DNA of 64,000 nucleotides from Ficedula albicollis (GCF_000247815.1 NC_021677.1:1079775-1143774), one strand, 5' to 3'; shown: positions 37,019-51,651, counted from the stretch's first letter. The notes: generated by a model not told the origin, from the letters alone. Numbers and translations are program-made.

Positions 37019-40000
37019 GGTCATAGATGCCTTTCTTCGTGTTCAACTGGATAAATGTATGAGGAGGATAGGGTTTTCCAGCACTGACACTACAGTTGTA
37101 CTGAAGTTAAATACTTCCAGTGAAAGTACAAAAAATATGCATTTCAATGGCTTGTTTTTGCAAAATTGAGATTTTTGCAATTAGCTTCGTTAGAGGTTCA
37201 TTTAATAAAACCAATATAAAAATTAACTAACTCATTTTCCTCTCTTCACTGTTTCCATTCCCACCTCTGTTTTCATTCCCACCTGTAAAGCCAGTGCTTT
37301 TCTGGCTTTACAACCCTCTCACTGAAAGAAAAAAAAAAAACAAATGGGGAGTGAAGAAAAAGTAAAAATAAAAGGAAGTAAAAATATCTCAAAAGTTCAG
37401 AATTTCCATTTGAAAAATTAAAACAACTTCGGAACATCTTTTATAATATCTTCATAGCTTTCCAATATAGCTCAAACCCTTATTTGCTATTAAACTTGCA
37501 TAGGAGAAAATGTTGTAACTTCTATTCTACTATGTTTAGCCTTCCTTAGTCAAGAAATTTATTGCATCTGCAGAATTTCTTAAACTTCTTGGGACTTTTA
37601 CTTATTCTTTTGATCAAGTGTATTGGAAAAAGAACCTCTTGTACCCACCTTGATTACTGGCAAAGAAAATCCAAATGCTAAGAAACTCACAAAATATTCG
37701 AGAATAACTTGAATTTAAGACATAGCACCAATGTTGGTTCTGTTAACTGTGACAGATATTTGGACATAAAATTTCATTAATTGAACAGATTTATCATGGA
37801 ATAATTTCTATGCAAAGGCCAACATTTTCAAATGTCAGTACCCAAAAATCCATCTCCAGGCACACAATTAAACAAGACATAATTTTCAGCTGTGCATCTG
37901 TGTAATATTAACTATTCTGTGAAAATCTCATGAGTTCCAAACAAGTTTATCTTTATATTGCATGTATATATATTGTCAAGATTTTGAGAGGCTTTAGGTT
38001 GTGAGGGGAAAGATTCCAAAAAAACACTCGTTAGGATCAATTCCCTGTTTGACCATAGGCACTAAATAAATCTCAGCTATCTTCATACCAGATTACATCC
38101 TTCTGTTCTTCACAACAGAGGAAACAATAAATGGTTGAGAATTGCTGAGAAAAAATATTTTAAAGAGATAGTCAGAAAGTTCTGTTTTGTCAATGGTAAT
38201 ATATAATAATATAATAATATATTAGGGATAGTATGCTTATCAGATACAAAAAAGTGTTGCAAAACATTTTTTCTTATACAAATTGCAAAGCATTTTAAGA
38301 TTTTTTTTTTTCTTCCTTATTTCTACAGAAAGCAGATATTCCCATTTTTCCATTTTGTTTCCATCCATGCGGATCCATGGGTGAAATATCACCCAGACAA
38401 CTGTAAGCAATGCTCTCAATTTTTGTGTTAAACTCTCTCTTACAGGCAACCATGTTTTGGACAACAACATTAGAGCACATTTATCAGACATGTGCAAGTC
38501 CCCAGTTTTGCCAAAGGGAAATCGAGATATTAAACATGCAGCACAAACTTAGAGGTGAGCAGCTGGCTGACAAATCTTCCCTCTGATGATTCCTGTCTCG
38601 TTAGATTTTTGCAAGTCTCCCAAGAGTTTCTCTAGCTGCACCATGTGATATTTCACTGCTGCTGTTGCCTGCTCTTGCAGCAAAACCTACTATTTCATCG
38701 TAAACAAATAGTGCTAACACTCGTGATGCTTAATGTTTTGTCAGTTTGCTCAGCAAGTGTGAAGAAAATGCAAACACTTTTTCATGCTGTCAGACTGCAC
38801 TGAGTTGAGGAGATCTCCCAAATGGATGGTATTGTGTGCTGCATTTAGATCATTTGCTAAAAAAATTAAGAGTTGACACTCATGTGATTCTTGAAACAGG
38901 CGGTATCTGGTTGTTAACCCTTTTTTTCTCTACCTGGAACAAATAAACATTTTTCTCCATTAAAAGCTTATAGGCTGTGGATATATTTTTTAGCTGTGGC
39001 AGGCTTGCTTCCCAGAATGGCTTGCCTTGCTTTCATTTCTGTGAGTGGCTTCCTAGATATTCCTATGCATAATTTCTATACACATGCTTTATATTACGTT
39101 TGGAGGTGCAAATCTGCACATTATCTACTCAGATATGCTTTTCCACACCTTAATTATTCATAAATATTTATATCTTTCATCACTTTGTGAAATCAGTCCT
39201 TTATCAAGAGAGGAATAAAAAACTATGTGTGAATGACATGCTTTGCAAAACATGGGTTTTCTTTTGTCTTCCACTAGTTCTAGTCATACATCAATCTTAA
39301 AATAATAAAAAGGTGGATGTGTCTCACAAATCATTAATAACAGATATATCCTCCAATTGCAATAACTTATACTACCTTTAACAAACTTGGTTAGCCTCGG
39401 GAGAAGCTGATATACACAATTTGTGCTATGCACAATGGCACAATTTTAGGGCTCAAAGAAGTAACCTGAAGTTTGCTGTCCCCTTGATTTCCAAAGATGT
39501 TTGAGGTGCATTAAAACATTGAAAACATAAAATTCAATGTATTTAACAGCTATCTAGTGCTTTTGGACAAGGTCTATGATGTTCATGCTGGCCTCTAGCT
39601 GCTAACCTAGAAAGTTATGTGTTTCCACAGATCATGATCTCCAAATCCCATGCATCTCTCTCAGATACTCCATTGCACCTCAAATGGCAAGAGATGCTTC
39701 TTTTTAAGCAACTGAATTAAGCCAGTAATACTGACCTGGTGTGGCTATGATCTTTGATTAATTAAAGCTGCAAATGAGATGCAAGGCGCCACGTTGCACT
39801 GTTTGGTATGAGAGAAAAAAGAAATTCTCATTCTCGAGGCTGTCCACCTGTGAGTGGCCAAGTGCAGTATTTGGGCCTTGGGAGGATGTGTGTGTGGTGG
39901 TGTTCTCTTTAAAAAGTCCTTTTGTTTGGGCACTTTGCAATTTAGAGGCTTGGTTTTGGTACCCTTCCTCATGTCCTATACTTTTATACTGTTGGGTTAG

Positions 40001-42095
40001 TCTGTTAAGTGAAGGAGGTCACTAAAAAGGTTTTGCAAGAGAAACAACCAAAAAAAATGAATGCACTGGTAAACTTAATTTCTTGTCTCATACTGGACTT
40101 CTGGTTTGTGTGGGGTTTTTTTTCTGTTTCAAGATGATTTTGAAACAGACTTGAACAACCCTTTACATAACATTGTCAGTTTGGACCAGATTTATTTGTC
40201 CAATGAAACGTATTTTATCAGAACATTCATTACCCTTTTTGAACATAGTGGAGTCAAGGATCAGAAAGCAATTTTCCTTCTTTCCTGTTCTCAAAACCAT
40301 GATTTTTTTAGTGAGGTTAAGCAGTGCTTTTTCAAATTCCCTGTGCTTGATGTGTCATCTATCGATGAGTCAAGCCTGTTATGCTGGAACTCTGAATACA
40401 AGAATTGTCCCTCACTTTGAAAACTTTTAAAAGAAAAGCTCCATTTTTTTTTTCTATAGGTAAATTTGAAATAAGTTTTCTTTTTGTTCATAGATGTCAT
40501 GGCCATACCCATTGATACAAGGTGTTTGCATGCAGGCTCTTCAAATATTCATGTTTGCACCTCGACTGCATTGCCCAACCATCTCTTTTTTGAAGTACTA
40601 AAACTACTACATCAACATGAACAGACTGGAATTTCTTTGCATTTTTAGAAACGTCTGCTCCACATATCACTGTGTAATGTATCTATATATTTACTGTAAA
40701 AGAAATTAAGGTGTCACTTTGCTGCCAAAAACTTAAGCATGTGCAGGACAGCACTATTTTTGACACACTGCAGATGGAGTGCTTTAAAAAGGACAGTTTA
40801 GCCTTTGCAGCCACATATAATGGATGGATACCCAACCTCCAGATAAAAACAACTCTATGGAGTGAATGTTTAGTCTACCCTTTCGCTTTACACTGAATTT
40901 TATTTGTAACAGCTGCCTTCTAGTTCACATGAAAGTACTATTGATAATTGAGGGAAGAGCTTTGCATCTAAAGCATGAATCATGTTTTTCTTGCTGACTA
41001 GTTTAGCCCCTTCTGTAAAATAAGGGAGTTTGAATTCACAGGTCCAAATTCCCAGGCTAATTCTCTCATGAACAGTGATAGGCTGAATGCAGCATCCTTT
41101 CAGACTCTTGCTATGAAATTTTGCCAGTATGGAAGAGCAACATATCATATTCACAAGTGGGAGTGAGACCCTACACAGTGGTTACAACATATAGCTACAG
41201 CATGTGTAGTTTCAAAAACCTCTTACATCTTTTATCTTGCTTGGAGCATAAAAGTATATTGCAAAGAATATTGGAAAGCTTGTGGAAAATGTTGAAGGAC
41301 TGGCATGCACCAGGATGGAATAGAAGAGCAGGAGGGGAAGATTTGTCAGTCTCCCAAGATACCCATTTCATGTCTGCAGAAGAGACACTGGTCAAAATGA
41401 GGTATTTTTGGTTTTGCCTGATCCATCTCCTCATTTCTCAAACTCTCCCTAGCTGAATGTTCTTTGCTGGACATTTTTGGGATTGGGGTGGTCCAGTTGC
41501 AATAGGAATTGATGGTCCCATTTAAATTTATGTTATTACTTTAAATTAGATTGTTAAATAAATTGTCAATTAAAGGAATGCATCTACTTTTCATCATATA
41601 AAAAGTTGAGTTTATTCAGGAGATGGTCAAAAATATCTAAAAAATAGATAATAAAATCAAAGTCTCAGAATATGTGCATAACCATCACTGGAAAATATAT
41701 TACATTAAGTAGCTAAATATCTCAATGCAGATTTGGAGAGGAATTTGTAAGAAGGAAAGGGTGCTATCCCAGCATGGATATTCTTCTGTGCTCTTTCACT
41801 TTCAAAGCTGTGTGTAAGAGCCAAGATCAATTTTGGTTTAAACATTCTTTTCCTAAAAACCCTTTCTGGTCTGATCAGGTTCACATGTTGTGTCCCATAT
41901 AGAGGAAATAAGAGTGGAAGTGTATTAGTGTCTCAGCACAGGTTAGAACAACCCTTCTGAGGAGAGTCTCTGCCTAATCTGTGCTTTGGTTCACACTGAG
42001 GGGGATCCCACTGAGCAACAACTGGATTTTGTCTTGAGGAGACACTGCAGGAGCTCTTCACCACACTCAGCTGCAGAGGGGCAGGCAGCAGCCCG
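37019..42095. other. non-coding DNA; 38560-39220 may be a conserved element
   Basis: No supported gene was found over 5 kb. A short ATAAT-rich run is at 38200-38222. The stretch at about 38560-39220 is complex, free of obvious repeats and carries several AT-rich transcription-factor-like words (for example TTAATTATTCATAAATATTT), as conserved enhancers often do. This is a composition-based guess. Confidence 0.45.
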
Positions 42096-42455
42096 TGTGT
42101 CCTGGTTTGAAAGACAGGGGTCTGCCAATAAGGGCAGGAGCCTTCCTCTGGAGAATGTAAACCCCCTCTTTCTAAATTATTATAATTCTGAAATTAAGGG
42201 GCTCTCAGGCAAAGAGATGGGAATTAGGAATAACAGTTCTTTACCAGGAAAATTAAAATAGAAATGCAGTATTACAAAGAACAGTCCCAAACCCTGCCAG
42301 AGTCAGAATCCAAGCTGACACCCGTCAGTCAGTCAGGGTGTTGGCAGCAGTCCCATTCAATGGTGGCTGCATCCTCCTGCAGTGGCAGATGTGGTTCAGC
42401 TGGAGCAGGGCTCCTGCAGAAGGTGCAGTTTCCTCTGAAGCTCCAGGGATGATGT
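42096..42455 (+). mobile_element. passerine endogenous-retrovirus LTR, 5' part
   Basis: The sequence starts TGTGTCCTGGTTTGAAAGAC and continues with AATGTAAACCCCCTCTTTCT, AAATTAAGGGGCTCTCAGGC, ACAGTTCTTTACCAGGAAAA, GTCAGGGTGTTGGCAGCAGT and GGTGGCTGCATCCTCCTGCA. I recognise this as a common songbird LTR (ERVL-like by memory; the family name is not certain). The 5' TG end is in the right place for an LTR. The copy runs into a G run at 42456, so its middle is missing from the assembly. No retroviral genes were seen. Confidence 0.75.
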
Positions 42456-42860
<405 letters not shown>

Positions 42861-45605
42861 AAAGGGGAAGAGTGCTTGGGAGCAGCCACTGTCACCTAAT
42901 AATGGAAATCTAAGAAAAAAAAGATTATAAGGATATAAGTAAAGTATATAGTAAAGAGTGTTCTTCCCCTCATGACAATATTCTGCCTTCTGACTAAATC
43001 ATTTAGGAACTTTCTGTGTCAAATCTGCATTCATGTAACATGTTCCTTGCCCTGTGAATGTGTCTGATCTTTTTTAATCCAGTTCCACACTAGAGCTGCT
43101 GGGACAAGAAGCCCTTCCATGGTGATATCCATGGGGATATCAGGTCCCCAGCAGCAGCAATTTCCCTCTGCAGATCCACTCCTGCTTCTCCATTCCCTGT
43201 GCCTCTCTCACAGAGTCAGCCACAGAGCTTGCTGCTGAACAGCACAAAACACTCTCTTTGGTGCCTGAGCTGTCTCTGTGGTCTTCTCAGCCTTTATGGG
43301 TCCAGGGATTTGGAAAATAAAAAAAAAACAAACAAACAAGCAACTGAACCCAACTAAATCAAGTTGTACTGAGTAAAGCAGAGACAGCTCTGGCTGGCCC
43401 TCACCATTCAGAGTTACTGTGCTCATACCATTGATAATGTAGAAAAATAAATGCTTCTCACAACTGACAGTTTTTTTCTTTCATTTTTCTTCCAATAAAT
43501 AATACTGAGTTTGTTTAGATGCTTTTTAAGATGAAGAAGAGTGAAGCAAAATTAAGTGGTATTGAACATCAAAGCATCACTTTAGCTAAGCAGCAGGATG
43601 TTTAGATCTTTGCTGAAAGCTTATCTGAACTACTGGAAGCTCCTTGACTCTGCAAAATCATGCAAAACATTTAAAAGGAGGTCAAATATCAGGCACTTCA
43701 GCTGGCAGGAATTTCCCATTAGCAAAAAAAAAGGGAGGAAAGAAGCTCTTCCATAATTTCAGAATATAGGAAAGGCCAGTGCTACAGTCAGGTGACAAGC
43801 TGAGGCTATTGGGTATTGTTTTATCTAAATTACTATTACCATTCTAAGAACTTAATTATATATCTTTTTTTTTTTAATAGAAATAGATTTTGTTCTTTTT
43901 AAGCAAGACCTGTGTCTAGATTTGAAAGTATTCTGCGAATGTAGTGCCATGCATGCTTCTGAAAATCCTTATGGACAATTATGTGTATAGAATATTTAAT
44001 TGCATGTGCACATACTACTTGCATGGACACATCCCTAAGTGTTTGCACAAACAATCATAATATTTAGACATCATTTATTAGCTGGACAATTATACAAATT
44101 AGATATTTGTATTTTAAATGAGTCCCATATTTTTATTACATTCTGTGTAATATTTGATCAACTCATTAAGAAACATGAGGATTAAAATTCAGGAGTGTCT
44201 GGATGCATGCCTGTTACACTTAATTAGTGATTGCTGGAAAAAGGATCTGAGAATTATCATACTGCATAATGACAGAGATCTACATAGCAATAAAATATTC
44301 TGCACAGTATTTTAATAGGATTCACTGCCTTTGGTATGCTTAAACAGGTGAAGTAAAATGTAGCATTTTGCATCGTGTCAGGGTTTAATTTCAGAGTTGT
44401 ATAAAGGTTGCAAGTCATTTAAAGAAAGGAGAAATTGTCATAGTAGGAAGGTGCAATATCACAGATTTTTTTACAGACATGTTTTAATGGCTTCAGTGTA
44501 TATCAAATATTTAAACAAATATAACATACATTAAAAAAAATTGAGAGAGGAGGAGAAGATAAAAACACTGCACTTTTGGTGTAAAGATTTCAGATACAAC
44601 ACAGAGCACGAAAGCAGAGTAACTGAGTGAGTGTGAATCATCCTGCTAAGATGCTCAGAATGTCCAAAGGGTTAAGGATGGCAAATCACGTTTTGTTGCT
44701 ATGTGCAGCAAGGATAAAGATCTGCTGGAACCCCCTTTAGCAGGTGAAAGGTGGTCTGAGCCAAAACGCACACACTGACGTCCAACCCTTCCCCTGAGAA
44801 TCAATGATGGTTTTTTTTTTGTGTGATCAATGTAATATTCCACAGCTAAATTTAGGGACTCTGCATCCTATGAAAATTGCACCTCTCTGTGTCTAATTAG
44901 CAATAAAAAATGGTGGTTATCTGCAGGTTTAATTATTTAACCTACAAGGGTTTTGATTAACTTAATCTTTTTAGTAGGAACAAAAGAGTATATGGGGGGG
45001 AGGGGGAGGCATTTCTAATGTTGTTTACTCAGAAGGAATTCTGTAATTTTCCCTAGTCAGCTTGTAAGGATACACCATCTTTGCTGTTAACTCCCCTAAC
45101 CCAAGCAACACACAGTGTGAGACAGACTGCTAATAGTTTTCACTGTCTGTGTATTACTTGGATAAATCATAAGCTACAAAAAAAGGTCTGCAAAGCCTCT
45201 CCTTTTTAGTTTGGAGTTTTTACACGCTTTTAGCAGTAGATCGTAAAATTCAGTGCTTGATTTTGATGTGTTTGAGGAAAGCTAAAAATTTAACACCACA
45301 GTCACTTGTTTGAGGCATACTTTACTAATTAAAAAAATCTTTACACTGATATTAACTCTCTTTTCAGCCCTGGTACTGCATTCTGCATATTTGCAAGTCA
45401 GAGGGAGTTTTGTCTGGTATCAGTGGGACCAGATTTCACTTTTAATTACTCATTTGACACACATGCTGGAGTATCTGCAGTGATGCTGTGGGTAGGTGTT
45501 GTGCAAAGGACAAAACAGGAAAGAGACACTCTCATCATAGAAACTCCTGCAGGACCCCTCCCCACTGCAAGCCCTCTCTTCTCAAAGCACTCTGAAGATG
45601 CTTGT
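42861..45605. other. non-coding DNA; 43880-44330 may be a conserved element
   Basis: No supported gene was found. The stretch at about 43880-44330 is AT-rich but complex, with many TAAT/ATTA cores and an ATGCATGC word, suggesting possible regulatory DNA. A small G-rich patch lies at 44993-45007. Confidence 0.4.
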
Positions 45606-45735
45606 TTATATGATATTATTATATAAATATCGATTATAAATAAACACATAAATAAATTTTATATATATTTATATATATAAATATATAAGATATATTTTTT
45701 ATATGTAATATATTTTTTATAATATAAAATGTATA
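45606..45735. repeat. AT-rich low-complexity tract
   Basis: An imperfect run of ATAT and TTTATA words with almost no G or C, interspersed with short T runs. Confidence 0.9.
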
Positions 45736-46010
45736 ACAAAAATAATTTAAATGAAGATTCAAAGGAAGAAAGAATCTAAGTTCTGATCTAGGCACACAAC
45801 GAGGTTTCTGAGAATATTGTAATTTACATCAAACTGAAAAAAGCCCCATTAAAGTCTACTTTGGGAAATAGACTCTGCACTCCTCCAGGCATTTTCCCCC
45901 TTAACCTTATTCTCCATGTGTGACATGAAAAAAATGAAGATATACTAACATCTCAGCATCACGAATGTAATTGTGCATTCAAATATTTTAGGGGTAGCTG
46001 CCAAGAGCAC
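45736..46010. other. non-coding spacer
   Basis: Nothing recognised. Confidence 0.6.
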
Positions 46011-46080
46011 GGGGTCAGACTTCTGGATAATCTCCAGAAGTTCCCTCAACCACAGACAGCTATTTTGTGATTCTCTAATA
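46011..46080 (+). mobile_element. CR1 LINE 3'-tail fragment
   Basis: GGGGTCAGACTTCTGGATAA, TCTCCAGAAGTTCCCTCAAC and the tail TTTTGTGATTCTCT correspond to the last about 70 bases of a CR1 3' end (TTGGACTAGATGATCTCCAGAG-like, TCCCTTCCAAC-like, ATTCTGTGATTCT-like). The copy is old and mutated. Confidence 0.75.
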
Positions 46081-47280
46081 TTTAATCTCTTGCTGTAGGA
46101 ATTACCCTATCAAGTAGAAGTTCAATGGGGATAAATGTCATGTGATGTAGGGATTATTTTGGAACAGTTTTTATGTTGAGCTTACATTCAAATGCATTTT
46201 TGTAGGAAGAAGCCTATGCCAGCAAATAGAACAAATTTTCAAGAACCAATTAAAACTATACATAGGAAAAGAAAAAATAGTTTGTCCAAAACCTGCAGAA
46301 TGATTCTATTTGTATGATTCCAGGAGCCCTCACGACTCAGGAGAAGAAATCAAGACTTCTCCTCCAAACAGAGAAGTCTGTAGTATTATCATTAAACCAA
46401 CAAGAAAAATAGATTGGTCAATAAAAGTGATGCTTTCATTTTTCACTTATTGGCAAGTAAGCAGCACATGGGCAACTCAGCTAGAAAGTAATTTCATCAT
46501 TTCAGTTACTTGCCCCAAATAAATCCAAAATTTTGACCCCTGATTAGAACAGCCTACACACAGATTAACAGACACAGGAAGTATTGCAGCTCTTCTGGGA
46601 TGCTTTTAGATTCCTAGTGTTAGAAATGCTTTCTGATTTATCTAAAATGATAGGCCAAGTTTTGATACCCTCATCCCTCAGCACAACAGATACAATACAG
46701 GCTTCTTCAAGTGCTCCATGCTCCCATGCTCACCTTTACCCACTGTGTTTTTCATTAAAGACAGAGGTTTTTTAAATGTTTATATTACCATAAGAATATG
46801 GTTCTTGTGATCTTATGAGGTAATTGTAAAGAATAAAAAATTGAAAACATTTTTCGTGTTGCAGTGGACACACACACAAATCAAATATCTTCTTAAACCA
46901 CTCCTCTCTGCTTGTCTAAAGAAGGCAAGGGGTGACAGAGGCTGATTGCAATCCTGTCTAACATCTGCTGATAAATGTGAGGACTCATTGTGACTAGCAT
47001 TCTCCACCATCTCCTCTCAAAGCCAGGCTCCAGAACCAACACTTCTCTATAAATAAAGTTTCAGGGACATTTTAAAACCACATGGCCTTCTGCTGAATAG
47101 AGAAGAGAGTGATTCACATATCCCCCCTCACACAGTCATACAAGAAAAAGAATTCTGGTTTGTTCCATGGATAAAGAATATTCACAGAATACAGTTCATC
47201 CTTCCTGTCTGTAGTGTTTTCTACTAAATATTAAAACAAACTGAAAGTACTGACTGAAAGGCAAAGGAGCCTCACTGTTT
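46081..47280. other. non-coding DNA, no gene seen
   Basis: Short open frames only. No repeat family was recognised. Confidence 0.6.
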
Positions 47281-47411
47281 AGAGGGAATACACTGTTGAT
47301 GTCATCACTTCCAAGGGGTTACTGATCATTATGAAATCTTGATTCAGAGGGAATAAACACTGTTGATGTCATCACTTCCAAGGGGTTACTGATCATTATG
47401 AAATCTTGATT
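47281..47411. repeat. two-copy tandem duplication, about 67-bp period
   Basis: The unit starts AGAGGGAATA at 47281 and 47346 and ends at AAATCTTGATT. The only difference I see is a 2-base insertion (GAATACACTG against GAATAAACACTG). Confidence 0.95.
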
Positions 47412-49562
47412 AATCACACAGTAAAACAAAGAAGACATTCAATTGAGCATGCTTGGGTTATTTAAGTCCTGTAACTCATCTGTGCACAAAATAGAATGCA
47501 TTTGAATTTTAGCAGTGCCCAGTTATGTCTAATTGGGAATGCCAGCCACTGCAATTTCACTTAAGTGATGTGTCCTATCAATGACAGGCAAAAAAACCTA
47601 AGAAAATTACCCAAACTCAACTGTCCAAAACTCCCAAACCATTAAAGATATGCTAAAAATCTTAACCGACTTGTTATAATGCCAGATCACAAGCTAGGGA
47701 ATTTAAGACAATTCTCTAAATCTCATAGAGTTAATATGATGGAAAGAATGAAGACCAGAGGGACAAACGGAAAGCTAATCTGGGAGAAATTCAAACATTT
47801 GAGGAACTAATGGGCTCAGCTCCATTCCAAGAAAGGAAGAAGGGTGTGTGTGGTAGACTGACCAGAACATGTACAATTGAAACACTGGAAGGGAGCATTT
47901 TCACTTGATAATTTGCTGGAAGTTTCTAGCTGGCAATATTTGGGCTGTATTTAGTCTACTCTTGACTGTGGCTCTTGCTGCACACGATGACAAAGGCTGA
48001 CCTAATGAAAGCAAAATTAAGTCAGCTACAAAACCTCTGTGCAATTTTTTTTGGGGAGTTTTACTCATTCAATGCCCAAATGCTACCTCATTATTCCCAA
48101 CAGTACTCCATCTCAAATCAGTGACACAGACACACAGAAAGGTTACTTGAACTACCCAGAACCTGGTTTTGAAGCAAATCATTCTTCCATATGTTCAACA
48201 TCTTTTGAAGAAAAATACCACAGGCAGGCTGATGTACTTGTATTTAACATTTCTGGAACAATTTTGAATCCCACTGAAGTAACAGGTAACCGCATTAAAA
48301 GAAGAAAAAAACCAAACACTTCAGCAGGATCACAAGCTATTTTTCAGATGAGTCTGTCATGCATGTTCCTGACAAAGACTAGGCAGCTCTCAGGATGTGT
48401 ATTGTCTGTACAGTGAACAAGGCTGCTGTCCATTGAGATCGTGCTTTATCTGAAGCAAACAGGAATATGTGGGATGAAAACTGAAAGTTTCGTTGGAAAG
48501 GGGAGAACTGAAGGACAGAGCAGGCAGGTAACTCTACAGGCAACATTTTCCATTCAAGGTTTCACGCAGCAAGTTTCTAGTGCAGGCAGAAGACTCAGTC
48601 ACCCAGAGGCAGTAAGGAAAATGCCCATCCATGCAGTCAGTATAAGGCGATGTTGGGTTTTTCCTTACAGGTGATTTTTGGTCTGTGCAGTGCTGTGGGC
48701 TCACTGCTCTGCCCTGGGCTTCCACACTGATAATGGCAAAAATCAGTTATGGAAATAGTCCAGCTGTTGGAACAAGACCAATAACACTTCCACTCTTTTC
48801 ACAGGTGATACAATCCACTCTTCCTTTTCTTAGATTAGTTTAGCTAAATGCATTCCTTTTCCCTTCAATAGATTAAATAGAAAACTGCATAAGCCTTGTG
48901 TGAACAATGCTTTTAAACAGTCACAGGCAGATCACTTTTATTTTTCCCCTCAAGACAAATTCCTTCCCTGGTGTGCATAAACTTTCTAGAAGATGGACTT
49001 CAGACTTGCTTTTAGGATCTCAGAAGAGATCAGTGCAGAGACACTTTTGAACGTCAGAGAAGCTTAGTCACCTGATTAAAAATATCCAGGAAAATTTCAT
49101 TATTTGAACTGCTTCCTGACCAAGAGCTGAAATTAATGTGCCCATGCAAGCAACCTCAGTTACAGCAGCTCCACAGCACCTCTGTGAATGTATTATGCAT
49201 GTTGGCTTCAGTATTCTGAGAATTCCTTTTCTGTCCTACCTCAACAGCTCCTTCCCTGAAGGGCTGGAAGGCAGGAGGAATTCTGTGGAACATTTCTGGC
49301 CGTGGGGTCACAGTAAGTTTGGCCCTGTACCTGCGTCACGCTGCTAACACAAAAACCAAAAAAAAACCCCACTGTTAGTGAACAAAATGTCATTTGTGGC
49401 TCGCAGTGCCTCAGTGCAGCTCTGTGCTAGCAACACACATCACTTGTTCCTGGCTTCATTACCTGTTGATGCTAACAAAATACAGATTTACCAGTGTATG
49501 ACAGTTCTGTCCTTGGTATCTAAGGCTTTCCTGTAATAAATTAAATTAAATGCAAATAACTT
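47412..49562. other. non-coding DNA, no gene seen
   Basis: A 125-codon plus-strand frame (48039-48416) shows no domain, signal or splice support and is treated as chance. Nothing else was recognised. Confidence 0.55.
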
Positions 49563-49583
49563 CCCCCCCCCCCCCCCCACCCC
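49563..49583. repeat. poly-C tract (C16 A C4)
   Basis: A C run with one A near its end. It is the only long C run on the plus strand in the window and could be genuine. Confidence 0.95.
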
Positions 49584-50997
49584 AAGCCTAACCCAGCTTG
49601 TTCTGTTTGTACTTTTGTCACTGCAGGCAACCAGAGTGTGAAGCAGGTAAGAAGTCAAGCAAGCTCTTGACGTCAGTTATTCCTCATTTGGAACAATTTT
49701 AAACAATCTTTGACTTACTTCATATGCTGATCATTGATTAAGCCCCAGGGATGTTTCCTCCAGTGTTTCTTCACCTTTATTACTATAAACAATGTAGTAC
49801 TTTTCCAAACCACTTAGCCCCAGACTCTGTGTATGGTCTATTAATAAATGCACCCTTATATGCTTTGTTTCTCATTAATACCAGGATGACAGCTGACATT
49901 CTGACAATCTCTGGGCCTCTGAAACACTCATCATTATCAGCAATAAGTCATGCTTGTATCTTAGTGGCACTCAAACATTAGAATTTATGCACAAGGAATA
50001 CATCATTCCTCTAACAGAATGATCAGTTTTTGTATTTCTCAGTCTAGTTCCACATTACTCACTTGGCATTTTCAGTTAAGTGAATATGCTCACTTAAAAT
50101 AAATAGTAAGGAAAAAACAGTGGCAGAAAAGGAGGTTTGACAGTCACTAGCATGCACATAAGCATCACTAAGGGACTCCTGATGTTATGGGAACACACTG
50201 ATGCCTGTTTCATGCACACAGCACACACACTGTGGGTTTAGTCAGAGCTAGCTCCTCTCAGCGTCTTTTATTAAAAACAAAGGAAGGTTCCAGTTCACAG
50301 ATTAATAAGCAGTGACTTAGCATTTCAGCTGTTTTCAGTAAACATTTCATGTGTGCACCTGGATTTCATGTTCCTTCATAGCAGGGAACCCAGCAACACA
50401 GGCTGCTCAAGCTCTGTTCTCAGCCTTCCTCCAAACCATTTGCAAAAGCCACTGCAGTGTCCTGCTCCTGCCCCTCAAAGGCCTCAGCTTGCCCAGTGGC
50501 AATGGTTTTTCAGAGCAGAGCCACGGAAATAAGTGCTGCATCTCAACAGATGGAGCCTGGAAGCTTTCTCAGGGAGGGTGTGGAGCACACAGCCTGGTGA
50601 GATGTGCACGTGGTGAGATGTGCTGAGCTTGGAGGGGTCACTTTGGCAAAGATGGAAAACCAACACAATCATCCACCACAACAACAAAAGCTGCTCACAG
50701 GGAAGTTATTCCTCTCCTTCCCATCTGTGGCTATGGTCAGGAGTGGTTCTTCTTTCAGGCTAGCACTGCTCTAGAGAGTGGTGGAGTAGAGGTGCTTGTC
50801 TTCTGAGGGAAGGTGGAAGGGATGGCATTCCCAAAGGTGGAGGTGGAAGGAAGGGAGCAGGAAATAGCAGGTTTGCAAAAGCACAGGTGAGAGGGTCTAA
50901 CCCCTCTGCTTGCAAGCTGCTAGACTATCAACCTCATTTTTCTGATTTCCAGTCTATTACCATTCCTCACAGAAAACATGTAATTTTGGGTTGGGTG
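49584..50997. other. non-coding DNA, no gene seen
   Basis: Mixed-composition sequence without recognised genes or repeats. The part at 50350-50650 is richer in GC but has no clear exon. Confidence 0.55.
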
Positions 50998-51123
50998 TTT
51001 TTTTTTTCTGCCTGATTATAAATTCGGTGCACCTTCAACTGAGAAGGGCCCAGCAGAGTTTTTTTTTTTTCTGCCTGATTATAAATTCAGTGCACCTTCA
51101 ACTGAGAAGGGCCCAGCAGAGTA
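50998..51123. repeat. two-copy tandem duplication, 63-bp period
   Basis: The unit is a T run followed by CTGCCTGATTATAAATTC, at 51008 and 51071. One base (CGGTGC against CAGTGC) and T-run length differ. The T run at the junction suggests replication or assembly slippage. Confidence 0.95.
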
Positions 51124-51509
51124 AACTAATAATGGAAATAGATTTGACTGCATCAAATGCCTATTTCTGCCATTTCCATTCATCTGAATGTTCTCCTTTA
51201 TATGTGAAAATAATTCCCTTTTTTTTTCTCAGCTATTTACTCATGGGCTACCAGAAGCACCAATGGAGAGCAGTACAATGCAGACCACATACATATCACA
51301 TATTTCTGTAGTCAGGTCATAGAGTTACATGATCCATGTATTTATTACCAGCTCGACCTGAACCTGTCAACTGGATTGTGAAGCACAACAACGTTTATAT
51401 TCAGTCATTTACTGCTATTGTTTCATGCCTTTCTCAGACATGTTTTAAACTGTGACAAGAAGAAAAGCCTTTCCATTTCTTCACACATCTTTTTCTGCCC
51501 AAAAGGTGT
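51124..51509. other. non-coding spacer
   Basis: Nothing recognised. Confidence 0.6.
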
Positions 51510-51651
51510 TGAAGCATTAAGTAACTCTGCTAGGATAGCTCAGGAGAAGCATTTTTGTGTACATGGTGATTCCTCTGTCCTGAAGCATTAAGTAACTACT
51601 GCTAGGATAGCTCAGGAGGAGCATTTTTGTGTACATGGTGATTCCTCTGTC
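51510..51651. repeat. two-copy tandem duplication, about 72-bp period
   Basis: The unit begins TGAAGCATTAAGTAACT at 51510 and 51581. One 1-base insertion and one substitution (GAGAAGC against GAGGAGC) separate the copies. Confidence 0.95.

Noticed and set aside
48039..48416. 125-codon plus-strand frame
   Set aside because: No domain, signal peptide or splice context, and it begins in a T-rich low-complexity stretch.
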